Source: Aphidius gifuensis (taxonomy: Eukaryota > Arthropoda > Insecta > Hymenoptera > Braconidae). From it: 64,000 nucleotides of DNA. Positions 23,606-34,769 of this stretch are shown in pieces; the stretch's first letter is position 1, and each line of letters begins with the position of its first letter. The notes beneath the pieces were generated by a model. It did not search any database. It was not told the origin of the DNA and saw only the letters and a program-made list of their open reading frames with translations. A program made the translations under genes and the position numbers. The stretch is taken from assembly GCF_014905175.1 (NCBI RefSeq), contig NC_057789.1, positions 28,950,555-29,014,554 on the forward strand. The letters are read 5' to 3'.

Positions 23606-26195
23606 TTACCAAATAGTGCATTTTTTTTCTGGATTCATTTTGGAGCCGATTGGACATCCAAAGTCTGTTGAAAATTCTTCTATATTCGATAGTGGTCCAT
23701 TGACTCGAAATTCTGATGGACTATGATTATCATATATTAATCTAAGCTTTTGACTTTCAAGACGACTCTTAGAACACCATGTGTTGGCATAAGCTACCCA
23801 AAACATTTGTCTAGAATTAAAATTAAAGCCAGGCAATTTTTTTTCCAATTCATTATTACTCGACCAGTCGTTGTAAGCCAAATAGACAGCTTTTATTCCT
23901 CCATTATCTGCAATATTTTCTCCTTGTGTGTTGATTCCATTTATCTAAAAAATTATAAAATAAAAAATACATTAATAAACAAATAAAAATGCAATAAATA
24001 GATACAAAAAAATATAATTACATTCATATTAATTTCTTTAACAGTATAATTTCCATATTGATCAATAATACACTGGGCTTTTTTCTTATACTGTTCATTT
24101 GTTGAATTTGACCACCAATCAAACACATTTCCATCGGCATCGTATTGTTTTCCTTGATCATCAAAAGCATGCATTATTTCATGTCCAACAACTCCTCCAA
24201 TTGCACCATAATTCATGTATTTTGGAAGTTCATTATTAAAAAATTCACCTTGAAGAATTCCAGCAGGTAGCACTAAGAATAACAATGAGTTGGAATTGAA
24301 TTTAGATTTAAAAAAAAAAAAAATTAGAAGATAGTCTATGAAACTTACTTATTGAATTTTCAGATGAACTGTAGAATGCATTGGCCGTACTTGACCTAGT
24401 TGCAAAACTATCCCACATATTTGGAACATTTTTTTCTCTTAATTCACTCCACCCAATTTTATTTCCAAAAAAATCCAAGTTTGAAGAGCTTTCTAAATAG
24501 CTATCACCAATCATTTCAAAATTTTCAAAGGCTTTATGATAATCATTAATTATTGAATTATTTAAAAGCTCATCAGGATAAGCAACAAATTGATTTATTT
24601 TTTCAGCTTTTTTTATGGCATTTATTCTTGTTTCTTCATCCAGCCAACTGGTACTATTTAGCAATTTTATAAATTGATTGTGTATATTTTTTATCATAAC
24701 GGCAACATTATCTTTTGATTCTTTTTTAAAATATTCACGAACATATAATGCATTTGTGGCTATTGAAAAAGTAGAAGAAACAGTATTAGTGCATTTCATC
24801 CATCTTGGTGTACCTTTTATTATTCCAGTTCTAATTTTTGCATAATTTCCGTTTACTTCTCTAATATTTTTATTCAAGAATCCAGACAAACTTCGAATTT
24901 CTTTCCATATTAATAAATTGGCTTGAGTTTTTTTGGGTGTTGAATCAATCAATTCATCTAATTTATCAAAGTAATCAGGATTACTGACAATAATTATTTC
25001 GTCATTGTCAACTGATATATTTGATGGTGAAAGTTCGTAATTGAAATATTTTTTCCATTCAAAGTAAGGATATCTTTTTGCTAAATCACCAAGAGTCATT
25101 GGATTGTAAGCTAAAGTTTGATCACGATAGTCTTCATCAGGTCTAGTTAAATTTGTTAATTTTATTTCAAACTCAAGGGCTTCTTTAAGTTCTTCTTCAG
25201 CATGTTCTTGCTCAGCTCCCAATGCAACGGACATGTTAACCATATAATTAAAATAATTTAAAACAGATTTATCTTCTAGACCTTTTATTAAATTTTTCCG
25301 AGCCAGTCCTGCATTATAATCACTCAAACCAATGACTCTTCGTGTGTTATTTTTAATATCAATCGTTTGATAAAATCCAAAGAAACCAGTTACCCAAAAT
25401 TTATTTTCCAATATCTGAGCAATATTTTCTTTCCAATTAAATAAACTCTCGTCCCATTCATTGTCTTTTTTGAGCACAGGCCAGCCACCAAGTTGTTCCA
25501 CATAATCAAAGAGTGGTTTTACACCTTGCTCCTCAATTGCATTTGTATCCATGCATATTTTGTACAAACTTTTTGCTAACTTGAAGATTTCAGGCTCATC
25601 TGGTTGACTGGGTCTTGAGATAATTGTGTTTAGCTGTTTCGTGACTTTGTCATTCAGCGTAATAAATATATTAACGCTGTTCTTGTCATCAGGTATCAAC
25701 GTTGAATTAACAAAGCCTCCACAAACATAATTATAAAAATCATCACAATAATCAGCACTATCATTCATCTTTGTTTTTATGCTTCTAGCTGCGTTTTCAA
25801 GTGAAAAAAAACAATTAATCATCTATCAAGTTGATTGGAAGATTAATTTTACATTTTATATAATTTAACAATACCTATTTCCATGCAGGCAGGTGATGAA
25901 CAAAAATTTTCATTATAATCATCGATACTTTTTTGAGCGTACGGTGATAAAATATGTGACATCGTTTCTGTCGCAATTTTAGCCTTATTTCTAACGGCAG
26001 CAGTGTCTCCATACTTGACAGAGTTTAGCTGAAAAATAATTTAATAATTAAAATGAAAATTACATTATAAAAATTGATTATTATCATCTAAAAAAAATAA
26101 TATAATCACATTTAAATAATAATAATAAAATAAAATATGTTGAATATTTTACTTGCCTCAAAGAGCAGAATTATTACAAAAATAATTTTCTTCAT
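23606..26195 (-). CDS. Secreted neprilysin-like M13 metallopeptidase, copy 2 (740 aa, 5 exons)
   Basis: A tandem paralogue of the gene at 20213-22815 with the same exon lengths and 740 residues. Exons are 26157-26195, 25875-26028, 24349-25788, 24022-24272 and 23606-23944. The signal peptide MKKIIFVIILLFE is the same. HEIMH, GENIADNGG, VNGPLSN and the terminal CTIW are intact. Differences cluster in exon 3: for example VNIFITLNDKVTKQ replaces VSIATPLEDIVLKQ, and NAFYSSSEN replaces NAFYSPPEN next to the substrate-binding Asn-Ala. The last exon also differs (LIYDNHS versus TTDTHS). Such changes suggest diverging substrate preference but no loss of activity. Intron 1 again uses a GC donor. The promoter is shared by descent, so both copies may be expressed in the same tissue. 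Confidence 0.95.
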
Positions 26196-26272
26196 TGTTA
26201 TATTTTTTATTGTCACTTTTAAGTATGTTTTTTACTTAAATAATAACTGATGAATTTTTAAAATTTACTTTG

Positions 26273-26281
26273 CTTTATATA
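26273..26281 (-). promoter_or_regulatory. TATA box of neprilysin copy 2
   Basis: TATATAAAG on the reverse strand lies about 80 bp before the ATG at 26195, inside the same conserved context as at copy 1 (22886-22894). Confidence 0.65.
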
Positions 26282-26716
26282 TGCACGCTTTTGAAAATAT
26301 TTTGATATTAATATAACACTAATATAAAATATAATAAATTTTTTTAAAAGAATTTTTGATAAATCACGAACTTGATTTCAACGGTCCAGTCATGACAATT
26401 ACAAATTTTCACTATCTCAAAACAAAAAAAAATATACAGTCCGTGTTAATGTTGACTTATAAAATCAACTTGATAAAAAATTGTTTAAATTTATTGTTGT
26501 TACGTAGTAAAACAATTCAGTGGTCAATTTTTTAAAATTTATTTTTCACAAACACTTAAATTATTATTATAATTATGAGCTTATTATTATGATAATTATT
26601 TGAATATAATTATGAAGCTTTTTTTAAAATATAATTTAGAAGATGATGAAATTTTATCTGACGAAAAAAAAAACGAGAAGACCTTAGAGGTTGTCTATTT
26701 GGAATACAGTGGTCGA

Positions 26717-27065
26717 CTGATCATTTATCGTGTTAATGGGACTTCTTCACGATTTTCACCGAGAGTAGTCCCAGTAATACAAACACATTATTCCAGGTAT
26801 ATTCACCTACGTCACATCTTCAGCATTGTCTTGGGAAAACATCAGAAAATGCGTTTTCCAAAGGCCCAGGGATTTGGGCAGTTTACCTGATGAATTATTA
26901 TTTTTCGATAGTCAAAGTTTGAGATAATCCGTAGGTCTCTCCTTCATGTGGCGAAAAATAATTCTCTTCTTGTCTTTTATAACGATAACTTTTCTTTTTT
27001 TTTTTTTTTTCATTTAAAGAAAAAAAATTAAATATGTTTTATCAAGAAAACCTTGAATACAATTT
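26717..27065. other. Structured, GC-richer segment of unknown function
   Basis: This segment is far less AT-rich than its surroundings and is packed with inverted repeats. Examples are GGGACT...AGTCCC (about 26739-26773), AGGT...ACCT (about 26795-26808), TTGGGAAAAC...GTTTTCCAA (about 26830-26860), CCCA...TGGG (about 26865-26880) and a long stem GAATTATTATTTTTCG / CGAAAAATAATTC (about 26892-26963) enclosing GAGA...TCTC. A T run (about 26994-27010) follows on the forward strand and could end a Pol III transcript. An ORF of 96 codons crosses it but resembles nothing known. It is present in duplication copy 2 and missing from copy 1. I compared it mentally with U1-U6, U11, U12, U4atac/U6atac, 7SL, RNase P/MRP and U3 and saw no match. 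Confidence 0.45.
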
Positions 27066-27623
27066 TTCAATTTTTATTGTTTAAATTCTTTGCACGTTTA
27101 AATGATTAATCATTATCACTTTGAGATATAAAAATGAGTTTTTATTAAAATGTCATACAGTGTGCGGAATTTTAGTTAACATAAATTTTTCATTTATATA
27201 TTGATTATAAAAAAAAAAAGATTCAAAAAATTTAAAACAAACGAATCTTTAAAATTACAAAATTAAAAATATTAATACAGTGGGATTGTTACATTGTTGC
27301 TAAAATTACAACACTAATTTCATCTATAAAAATATTATTTCTAAAATTTTTATAAATAATTATCACTTATATATTATTTAAGCTAATTGAATATTATTTT
27401 TTTTTTCATTGATTAATATCAATTTATTGTGTTTGAGCTAAAATTTAATATCAGTGGTAAGGCATTTATTATTTCTAATTGTTAAAAATTTATTTAAGTA
27501 AATAATTGTGGCTTTAAATAAAAAGCAAATAAATAAATAAATAAGTGTATTATTTTTTGATATTAAGAGATTATGAAAATCAAATTTTCATTGATATTAT
27601 TGTGCTATCAATTTGATATTTTT

Positions 27624-30144
27624 TTATGTTTGTAAATTTGAGTATTGCTTGTCCATTTCTATCAACATGTTATATAGTCGTGTTCTCAATTCTCGTGATA
27701 CTGGAGCACGAGGTAAATGTACTGTATCACCATGTGGATTAGCACACTGTCGCAAAAGTACAGCTAATGCTCCAGTTGTTCTTCTTGACATTAACAAACC
27801 TGGAATTATTATTGTGCCTGATAATGTCCATCCTAAAAAAATTTTTTCACAGACAATCTGTAAAAACATAAATTACATTAATATTTTCCTTTCAATCTAC
27901 ATATTATTCTTGTAATTAAAATGAAAAATTAATAAAAATATTAATTATTAAATAACAATTAAAATTAAAAATTAAAAATTAAAATTTTATCAATTACCAA
28001 TAAAAAATTAAAAATTAAAAACAAAAATAGAATTAATATTAATAGAATTTAATAAATATTTTTAATAATTAAATATATAATTAAATTTTTTTAATTATTA
28101 CATTATTAATTGTTATAAATACCTGAAGATTATCATTCATAACTGGTGATTCGCATCTTTTATTAACTGAACAAACTGACCGACAGTCAAAATAATCACA
28201 ATCTTCATGTTTATCACAATCTTTATTATCAGATAAAATACGACTAATAATACTTTCAGGAAATACTGAATCAAGATCTAAAAATTTAAGCTTGGTATCA
28301 TCACCAATTGGTGTACCAAAATGATTTATTTTAACATCACATAAATAAAATTTTTCAATTTTATTATTTTCAATTTCATCAATATAATTTATTATTTTAA
28401 TTGCAAGTTTTAATCTTTTTGACCATTCATTAATGTCATCTGATAATGCTAATAATGTCGTTGGATTTTCAATTGGATAAACATATTCAACAGCATAAAA
28501 TGTACCACATGTTCCAATGAAATGTGGAAATAAATCGTAGCTTTCATATACTATTGATATGAGATATTCATTTTCTTGTAAAAGTAACCAAACATTTTCC
28601 ATTTCAAATTCACGTTGTTTTATATCTGTCTCATAGTGACCCATGCGAAGATGACTTAGACGTTCTAGCAGTCTTTTACTAGCTGTTATATTTAATTTAC
28701 TTAGAACCAAGTCACTTATCATGGCTTCAAATTCATCTTCTGTTGGATAATGTTTTTTTTTGTCCATGTCAATCCAGTGTAATGCTTCATACTGCTCAGA
28801 AACTGGTTTTATTCTAGATTTTGAATTTTAGAAACAGTATATTTATTAATTATAATTATTTAATTATATTTTTTATACATACCTAAATGCTTTAAAGACT
28901 ATTCTTGTTGTTTCCCAATTTGCTGAAAATACTGTTTCTTTTCCAGAATGAAGGCTTTCGCAAACTAGAGAATTAATTGTGTGATCTGAACACAAAGGTT
29001 TACAAAGTACTCCCATGGCAAATCCATCTTCATGACTGCTACACTGTTAATTTAAAAAAAATTAATTTATAATTATTAAAATGCTAAATGACAATGAAAA
29101 CTTGTAAATCTTGTTCCTCACTTTGTCATTTATTTTTTATATAATATTTTTCTTGATATTTTTTTATATCTTTTTTTACTATTTTATTTATTTTTCCCAA
29201 CTATTCATACAATCATTTATTCATAGAATATAAATTTCCAATAATTAAAATTTAAATAATTTTTTAAATATATTTTTAACATTAATTTTTGGCAAATTTT
29301 AATTTCATGTAAAATTGCAAAAAAAAATTGACATTTAAATTACTGTTTGAATTATTTATTTAAAAAATTAAATAGACCAAATAAATGTTGAAAATAAAAA
29401 ATAACAATTTCATTGAATATATTTTTTAAAAATATTTTTCAACAATAGGGTTGTATTTTTTTTTTCGCCCTCTATGGCATTATGTAACAACTCATTTTTT
29501 AAAACCGGTTTTTTTTTTTTTTTTTTCTGTACCCCCAGTTTGTTGACGGAAATGAATTAGCCCAGTTTTTTTTCCGAGAAAAATAGTCCCTTTAAATTTT
29601 ACTGACCTACATATTTATTTGTCAACAAATAAAATATTTGCCATTTAAATACTCATATTTTTATTTAGAAAAAAATTAAAAACACATTTATTTTATGTTT
29701 TTTATTTTATATACTATTTCTAGAAATAAAAAAATGTATTATTCTAATTTTTAGCTGTAAATTAATTAACATATTAAAGTGAATTTAAAATACCCCGCGT
29801 TTTAAAAAACACTAAAATAGGAGTTGCAACTAGTCAAGCACCATATTCCCCACTAAAAAATAAACTCAACCCCACTTGTAACCACCCCAATGCAAAATCA
29901 TACACCCAATTTAACGACAAGTAAAAAAAATAAAAGAAAAAAAATATAAATCAATTGAATAGCATATAAAAAAAAAAATGTATAATTATCTTACCACACT
30001 TGATACGTGACGTCGTGCCTCAAGATTCGTACAGACAAAACCCCAGTGATGTAGTAATATAATAACAGCAATAAATGTGACAAGTACCAATATAGCATGA
30101 AGTTTGTAGTGATAAATAAAACCGGGTATTCTACGAATATTCAT
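27624..30144 (-). CDS. Divergent protein kinase domain 1 (FAM69/DIPK1-type), ER type II membrane protein (411 aa, 4 exons)
   Basis: FAM69/DIPK1 proteins are cysteine-rich, ER-resident, kinase-like proteins. Exons are 29995-30144, 28883-29043, 28123-28813 and 27624-27857, giving 411 residues. A signal anchor lies at about residues 15-33 (LHAILVLVTFIAVIILL), following a basic cap. The luminal part starts with the family pattern GFAMGVLCKPLCS...VCESLHSGKETVFSANW. CDVKINHFG (262-270) stands where the kinase catalytic loop would be, and FLDLDSVFPES (about 281-291) where DFG would be. A Cys cluster (DCDKHEDCDYFDCRSVC) follows in EF-hand-like or PAN-like fashion. A helical C-terminal lobe ends the protein. 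The choice between DIPK1 and DIPK2 rests on the CxxLC and Cys-rich patterns and is not final. Catalytic activity is uncertain. Confidence 0.8.
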
Positions 30145-32851
30145 TTTTAAGTGAATTTAAAATACAAAAAATACAAATCAACAATTAAAAAACACACAGA
30201 CACCCTCAATTTTATTATTTATACATTGTGTTAAAATTTTATTGTTTAATATTTATAATTTAATAAATTATCTGTTGTTATTTTTTTTATTATCAAATAT
30301 ACGTTGACACATTTTATCCTCGTCTATAACGACAAGTACAAATGCAGTTGACTCACTGCGGTAATAACACGCGATTGCCATCATTGTCGCAGTGACGAAG
30401 CATCGAATTCAATACCCTATACTACCCTAAAAAATTATCAAAAAAAAAAAAAAAAAACAGGTAAATTATCTATCAATTAATTATAATAATAAAAATACTA
30501 AAAAAAAAATTTTAAATTACTTTTTCATATATTTTTTATAAATTTTTAAATGATAATGTAGTTGCTTAATAGATATTTTTATTATCGACGCTTTTTTTTT
30601 CTCTAGCTCCCGGCAAAATTATTAAACTACTTGTAATATTTAAAAAAAAAAAAAAAATAGAAAAATAACAATATTTCTTTAATCTGTTTGTCCTAGTTAA
30701 TTTTTTTTTTTTCCAATTAATTTTGAATTAATACAACAAAATCGTTTATTAAATTTTTTTTTTTTCGGTGAAAATTATTTGGACGTACGAGTTGGGTGTT
30801 TTGGTGCAGTGGGAGAAAGAGTATATAAAAGTTGAATAATATTAATACAGATAGACAGTTTAATAGATATATATATTTATCTTTTTTTAAATTTTATTTT
30901 TGGACAGTGTACACTTGCATGCATACCTGAATGTGTTTTAAAAAAGTGGCTGCGCAACTGCGACCTTCGTCGCCCTTGCCGAACATCTTAAACGTCGTTG
31001 TCATCAAACAAAAAAAAAATAATAAATAAATAAATAAAATAATAATAATAATAACAAAAAATTTATCATAAATTTTTTATTTAATCCGAGTGTAGCACGT
31101 CGTTGTGGATGAAATTTTGTGTACCGGTTATTTTAGATTTATTTTTTCTACTTTGATGTTCATTAATTTGTTACATAGTGTCAAGGTTTTTATAATTAAA
31201 AATTTATATATATATTTATTTAAATAGTGTTGTTGTTTTAATATTTTCAAAATTTGTTGCTGGTGGAATTGGCTATCTCTGCAACCAGCGGAATCAAACA
31301 GCGTCTTCAAATATTGCGTATGTTTTCAAATAAATTTCCTTTTTTTTTTGTCTTTTAAATTAATAATATTGTTTATTAATATAATTAAATTAAAAATTTA
31401 ATTTTTTATCATTTATAAACTACATAATACAATATTGATATTTTTTTTTTAATTAATAATTACTTAAGTATTTTAAAAAATAAATGTAAAATTTTTTTTT
31501 TCCAATTACAGACTCAATATTCCCATCGTTTTAAATTGTTTATGATTTTTTTTTTTAGGCATTAATTATTACGAATGTGATGTTAATTGATTCATCAATT
31601 AGATATGTGATTCAGAATATAATATTTACCATTGACAAGTGTTGTAAATAATAAAACCATTTGAAATAAAAAATATATGAAAAAATATAAATAAAAATTA
31701 TTTATTATATTTTTCTTCAATTACGGTTCAATCATATATTAAATATAACAAATAAATATTTTTTTAATTATTGTTATATGAACTACGATCACGCAATGAG
31801 AAAATATATATAATTTTTTTACTTCTCATTTGTAAATTACCCTTTGATCATAATTTTTAAAAACTCTATGGAAAATTCCATCGCATTACGAAAAGTTCAA
31901 TGATTTCGATTTTTTTATTTCGAAATAAAAATAGATAAATACTCAATGAAAAAAAAATCATTTAAAATAACAATAACAAAAGCAAAATATTCTTCAATTT
32001 ATATTTACTCATTGAGCAATATTTAGAGAATTATTTTTAATTTTTTTTGAAATTTTATAATTAGATTACAAAGCTGAGGAGAAATAAAAAATATTTTCAT
32101 TCAAAAGAAAAAAAAGAAAATTGGAGTACCTTGAAAAGGTTGAATAACTTAAAGTATTATTATTATTTGCTTTGATTTATTTTGATTATTATAAATATAT
32201 TATTTATTTTATATAATTTATTTTTTATTTTGAACGAGTTATTTGTATTTTGAGATATTGTGTCTGGCAGACTTCCATTCTGTTCTATTTTTCTTTTTTT
32301 TGTTCACAGGAATGAGACAGGTTCGATATATAGATTATTCTTCACCTCGTGAAAATAATAATAATATTAAAATAACAATATATATCTCTTGGCCCATTCG
32401 ACTTTTCTTTCAATGTCGTCATCATCATCATCATCATCCTCCTCGTCATCATCGTCGTGGTCGTCGTCGTTTCCATCAACGATTTTACTTGTTTATTCAA
32501 TTTTTTTTTCATTTATCCAATTCTATTTTAGTCACAGAATGCTTAAAATTTCCATACAAAATACACTGTGATTTAAAATGTCTTTAATACAATTTTAAAT
32601 AATATTTTTCATTTAAAAATAATTAAAATATTTAAATGAAATATCATTGTTGATAAAATTAAGACAAATTATATATTTTTTTTTTGATTGAAGATAATAT
32701 TTAATCTTGTATCAGGTAAAAACAAGTTGTTGTTTTAAAAATATTTTTATCAGTTATTAATATTTTTATTTCAAGTGATTCATTTAACCGGTTAATATTT
32801 CTTTTATTTAAAATATCTCTCGTTTGACAAGTTTGAATCCGTTAATTACAG
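30145..32851. other. Intergenic region with probable 5' UTR exon(s) of the PP1 subunit gene
   Basis: A GC-richer patch at about 30300-30420 (CpG and E-box-like elements) fits a promoter for the reverse-strand DIPK1-like gene. A second patch at about 30940-31010 (GGCTGCGCAACTGCGACC...) and a stretch ending in a good donor, GC|gtatgt at 31318, fit a promoter and non-coding first exon of the forward-strand PP1 regulatory subunit. A CAT-repeat block lies at about 32415-32460. The rest is AT-rich with no gene seen. Confidence 0.4.
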
Positions 32852-32853
32852 AG

Positions 32854-34769
32854 ATGACTTCCTGGATTATTGGCAAAGGAAGATTAATATACCTGGAATT
32901 TAACTACAAATTTATAGAATATATCAAGCATGGACACGGTAAATTTTATCAATAAAAACAAAAATATTTATAAATAAAATTACAGTTTGATTCGTCTGGC
33001 AGAAATGAAAAATAAAAATGTTGTTTTTGGCTTGAGGATAAAATTAAAAATAAATGAGTAAAATTTTTTAATAAATAATTAATTAAATATTTATAATTTA
33101 ATATTTCATTTAAATTTTTTCCGTTAATAAAATTATAACTGTTTTTTTAAATTGTTTTTTTTTGAAATTGATTAAAAAAAAAACCATACACTGTGTGCTT
33201 TTTTTTTTTTGATAATTATTTCATGTTTTTGTGGCAGTTAATAATTTCTATATATAATTTTTATTTATACATACGATAATTTATCTTTGGGGAGTTTGAT
33301 TCGTGAATTAAAAATGGCTGTGATATATATTAAATGACGTTATGACTCTTAACAAAAGCCGCAGTTTATTTTCAATCGTAACTCTGAAAACACTCAAAGT
33401 ATATTTACTCTTGTTAATTTATAAACAAAATAATCATCTGGATAAAAATTTTCCTTATTATATCAGCTGTTTGTCTCATTCTATATTCAAAAGAAATAAA
33501 AGAAAATTTACTCTAAAATATGTGACTAAATAATTATCTATAAATTTCCAAAGAAAATTCAAAAGTGAATGTGTAAAAGAGAATTTTTTTTAAATTAAAA
33601 TTTTTGATAATTATACATTAAATGATAATTGATAATTAAAAAAATGTAAGATAAATATTTACATGTTTTTTTCAACTTTATTTAAAATATTTTTTAATTT
33701 ATCAAAAAGTTATTTTAATTGTACTACAAATGTGATTAAAAAATGTTTTTTTTATTTTTATTTACTAATCAAGTGTAATTGTGTATTGTGGAATAAAATA
33801 AATGATGATACATTAATTAATAAAAATATAAATGTGATAACCTTATGGTAAAAAGTATAAAAAATAAATAAATAAATTGAAGAGATGATTAGACCCTGAC
33901 CGAGCTCGAGAAGGTCAAGATCATCATATAAAATTGTCCTTAACATATAGACATTTAATTTATTTAAATAAATATTATTAACAATATTTATCAACAGCAT
34001 CTTTTCATTGTTTAAATAATATTCATGTGAATGTTTAGTGTCTAGACTATTTTTATATCATGTCAATGACCTTGGTGTATTTTTTTTTTTAAAATAGTTT
34101 AAATACAAAAATTTACGATTACAATTTAAAATAAATAATATACCTAGCAGTTATTATGATACCAATGATGATTGTCAATTGAAAAAATTACAATTCATTA
34201 TATTTATTAATATTTATTAATATTTATTATCTCTTTCAAAAATTAGGGTCGCTAACTGTTGAAATCTCTTCTTAAAAATTCGATTGATTTTTATTTATTT
34301 TCGTCTATCCAACTCAGCAATATATTTTGCAAATATTTTTTTTTTTGTTCACGCTTCTTTCACGTGTTCAATATATAATACAAAACAAATTAATTTATTA
34401 TTATATTTCACAATAGCCAACACACAAACACACTTATTTTAAAAACTAAAAAAAAAAAATTTCAAAAATTAATTAACTTGATTATCTAAAATAATAATCA
34501 TAGATATATTTTATGTAAATAATATTTTTAATTAAAAAAATTAATAATCATTATTAGCTTGTTTTTATAAAAAAAAAAAAAAATTCTTAATAATCTTTAA
34601 ATAACTTGTAAACAAATAGCAAAGTTCAAGTAAACAATTCAATCCAGGTCAATTTTAACGAAAAGATAAATTAAGTTTTTTTTTTTATATAAATAAAATT
34701 ATTTCCTTTATGATAATAATCATTAGAAGAAATTAAATAAATATTTTTTTAAAATCAACAGGTAGATGA
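32854..34769 (+). promoter_or_regulatory. Overlapping uORF (30 codons) upstream of the PP1 subunit start
   Basis: The exon 32852-32938 begins right after an acceptor (ttaattacag). Its first ATG at 32854 opens MTSWIIGKGRLIYL... in a frame different from the main ATG at 32930. The uORF crosses the splice junction to 34762 and stops at 34767-34769, so it overlaps the main start. Ribosomes starting here would miss the main ORF, which suggests translational control. Confidence 0.5.

Larger units (their letters stand above)
19983..27145. repeat. Tandem duplication unit, two copies each carrying a neprilysin gene
   Basis: Copy 1 spans about 19983-23368 and copy 2 about 23369-27145. The left edges match from the GGGAATATT at 19990 and 23373 onward through the 3' flanks. 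The genes match exon for exon, with identical exon lengths (39, 154, 1440, 251 and 339 nt). Promoters and far upstream spacers also match: 23222-23306 pairs with about 26644-26716, and 23307-23370 with about 27068-27145. Copy 1 lacks about 340-350 bp present in copy 2 (26717-27065). Introns and spacers have diverged by many substitutions and small indels, so this is not an assembly duplicate. It is a direct-repeat duplication, with copies in the same orientation. Confidence 0.9.

Noticed and set aside
23606..26195. Neprilysin copy 2 as a pseudogene or assembly artefact
   Set aside because: All five exons keep frame and all catalytic motifs; introns and flanks differ at many sites from copy 1.
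26600..26890. 96-codon forward ORF
   Set aside because: Its first part is a duplicated spacer (also at 23222-23306, where the frame is broken by a poly-A run) and its second part is the structured segment; no family resemblance.
26880..26965. Hammerhead ribozyme or C/D snoRNA
   Set aside because: CTGATGA and CGAAA are present, but the bases between them do not form stem II next to the core, and box C needs a purine first and a matching box D.
32243..32587. ORF with a His/Arg-rich run and an overlapping Ser-rich ORF
   Set aside because: Both are readings of one CAT/TCG repeat block in the spacer upstream of the PP1 subunit gene.
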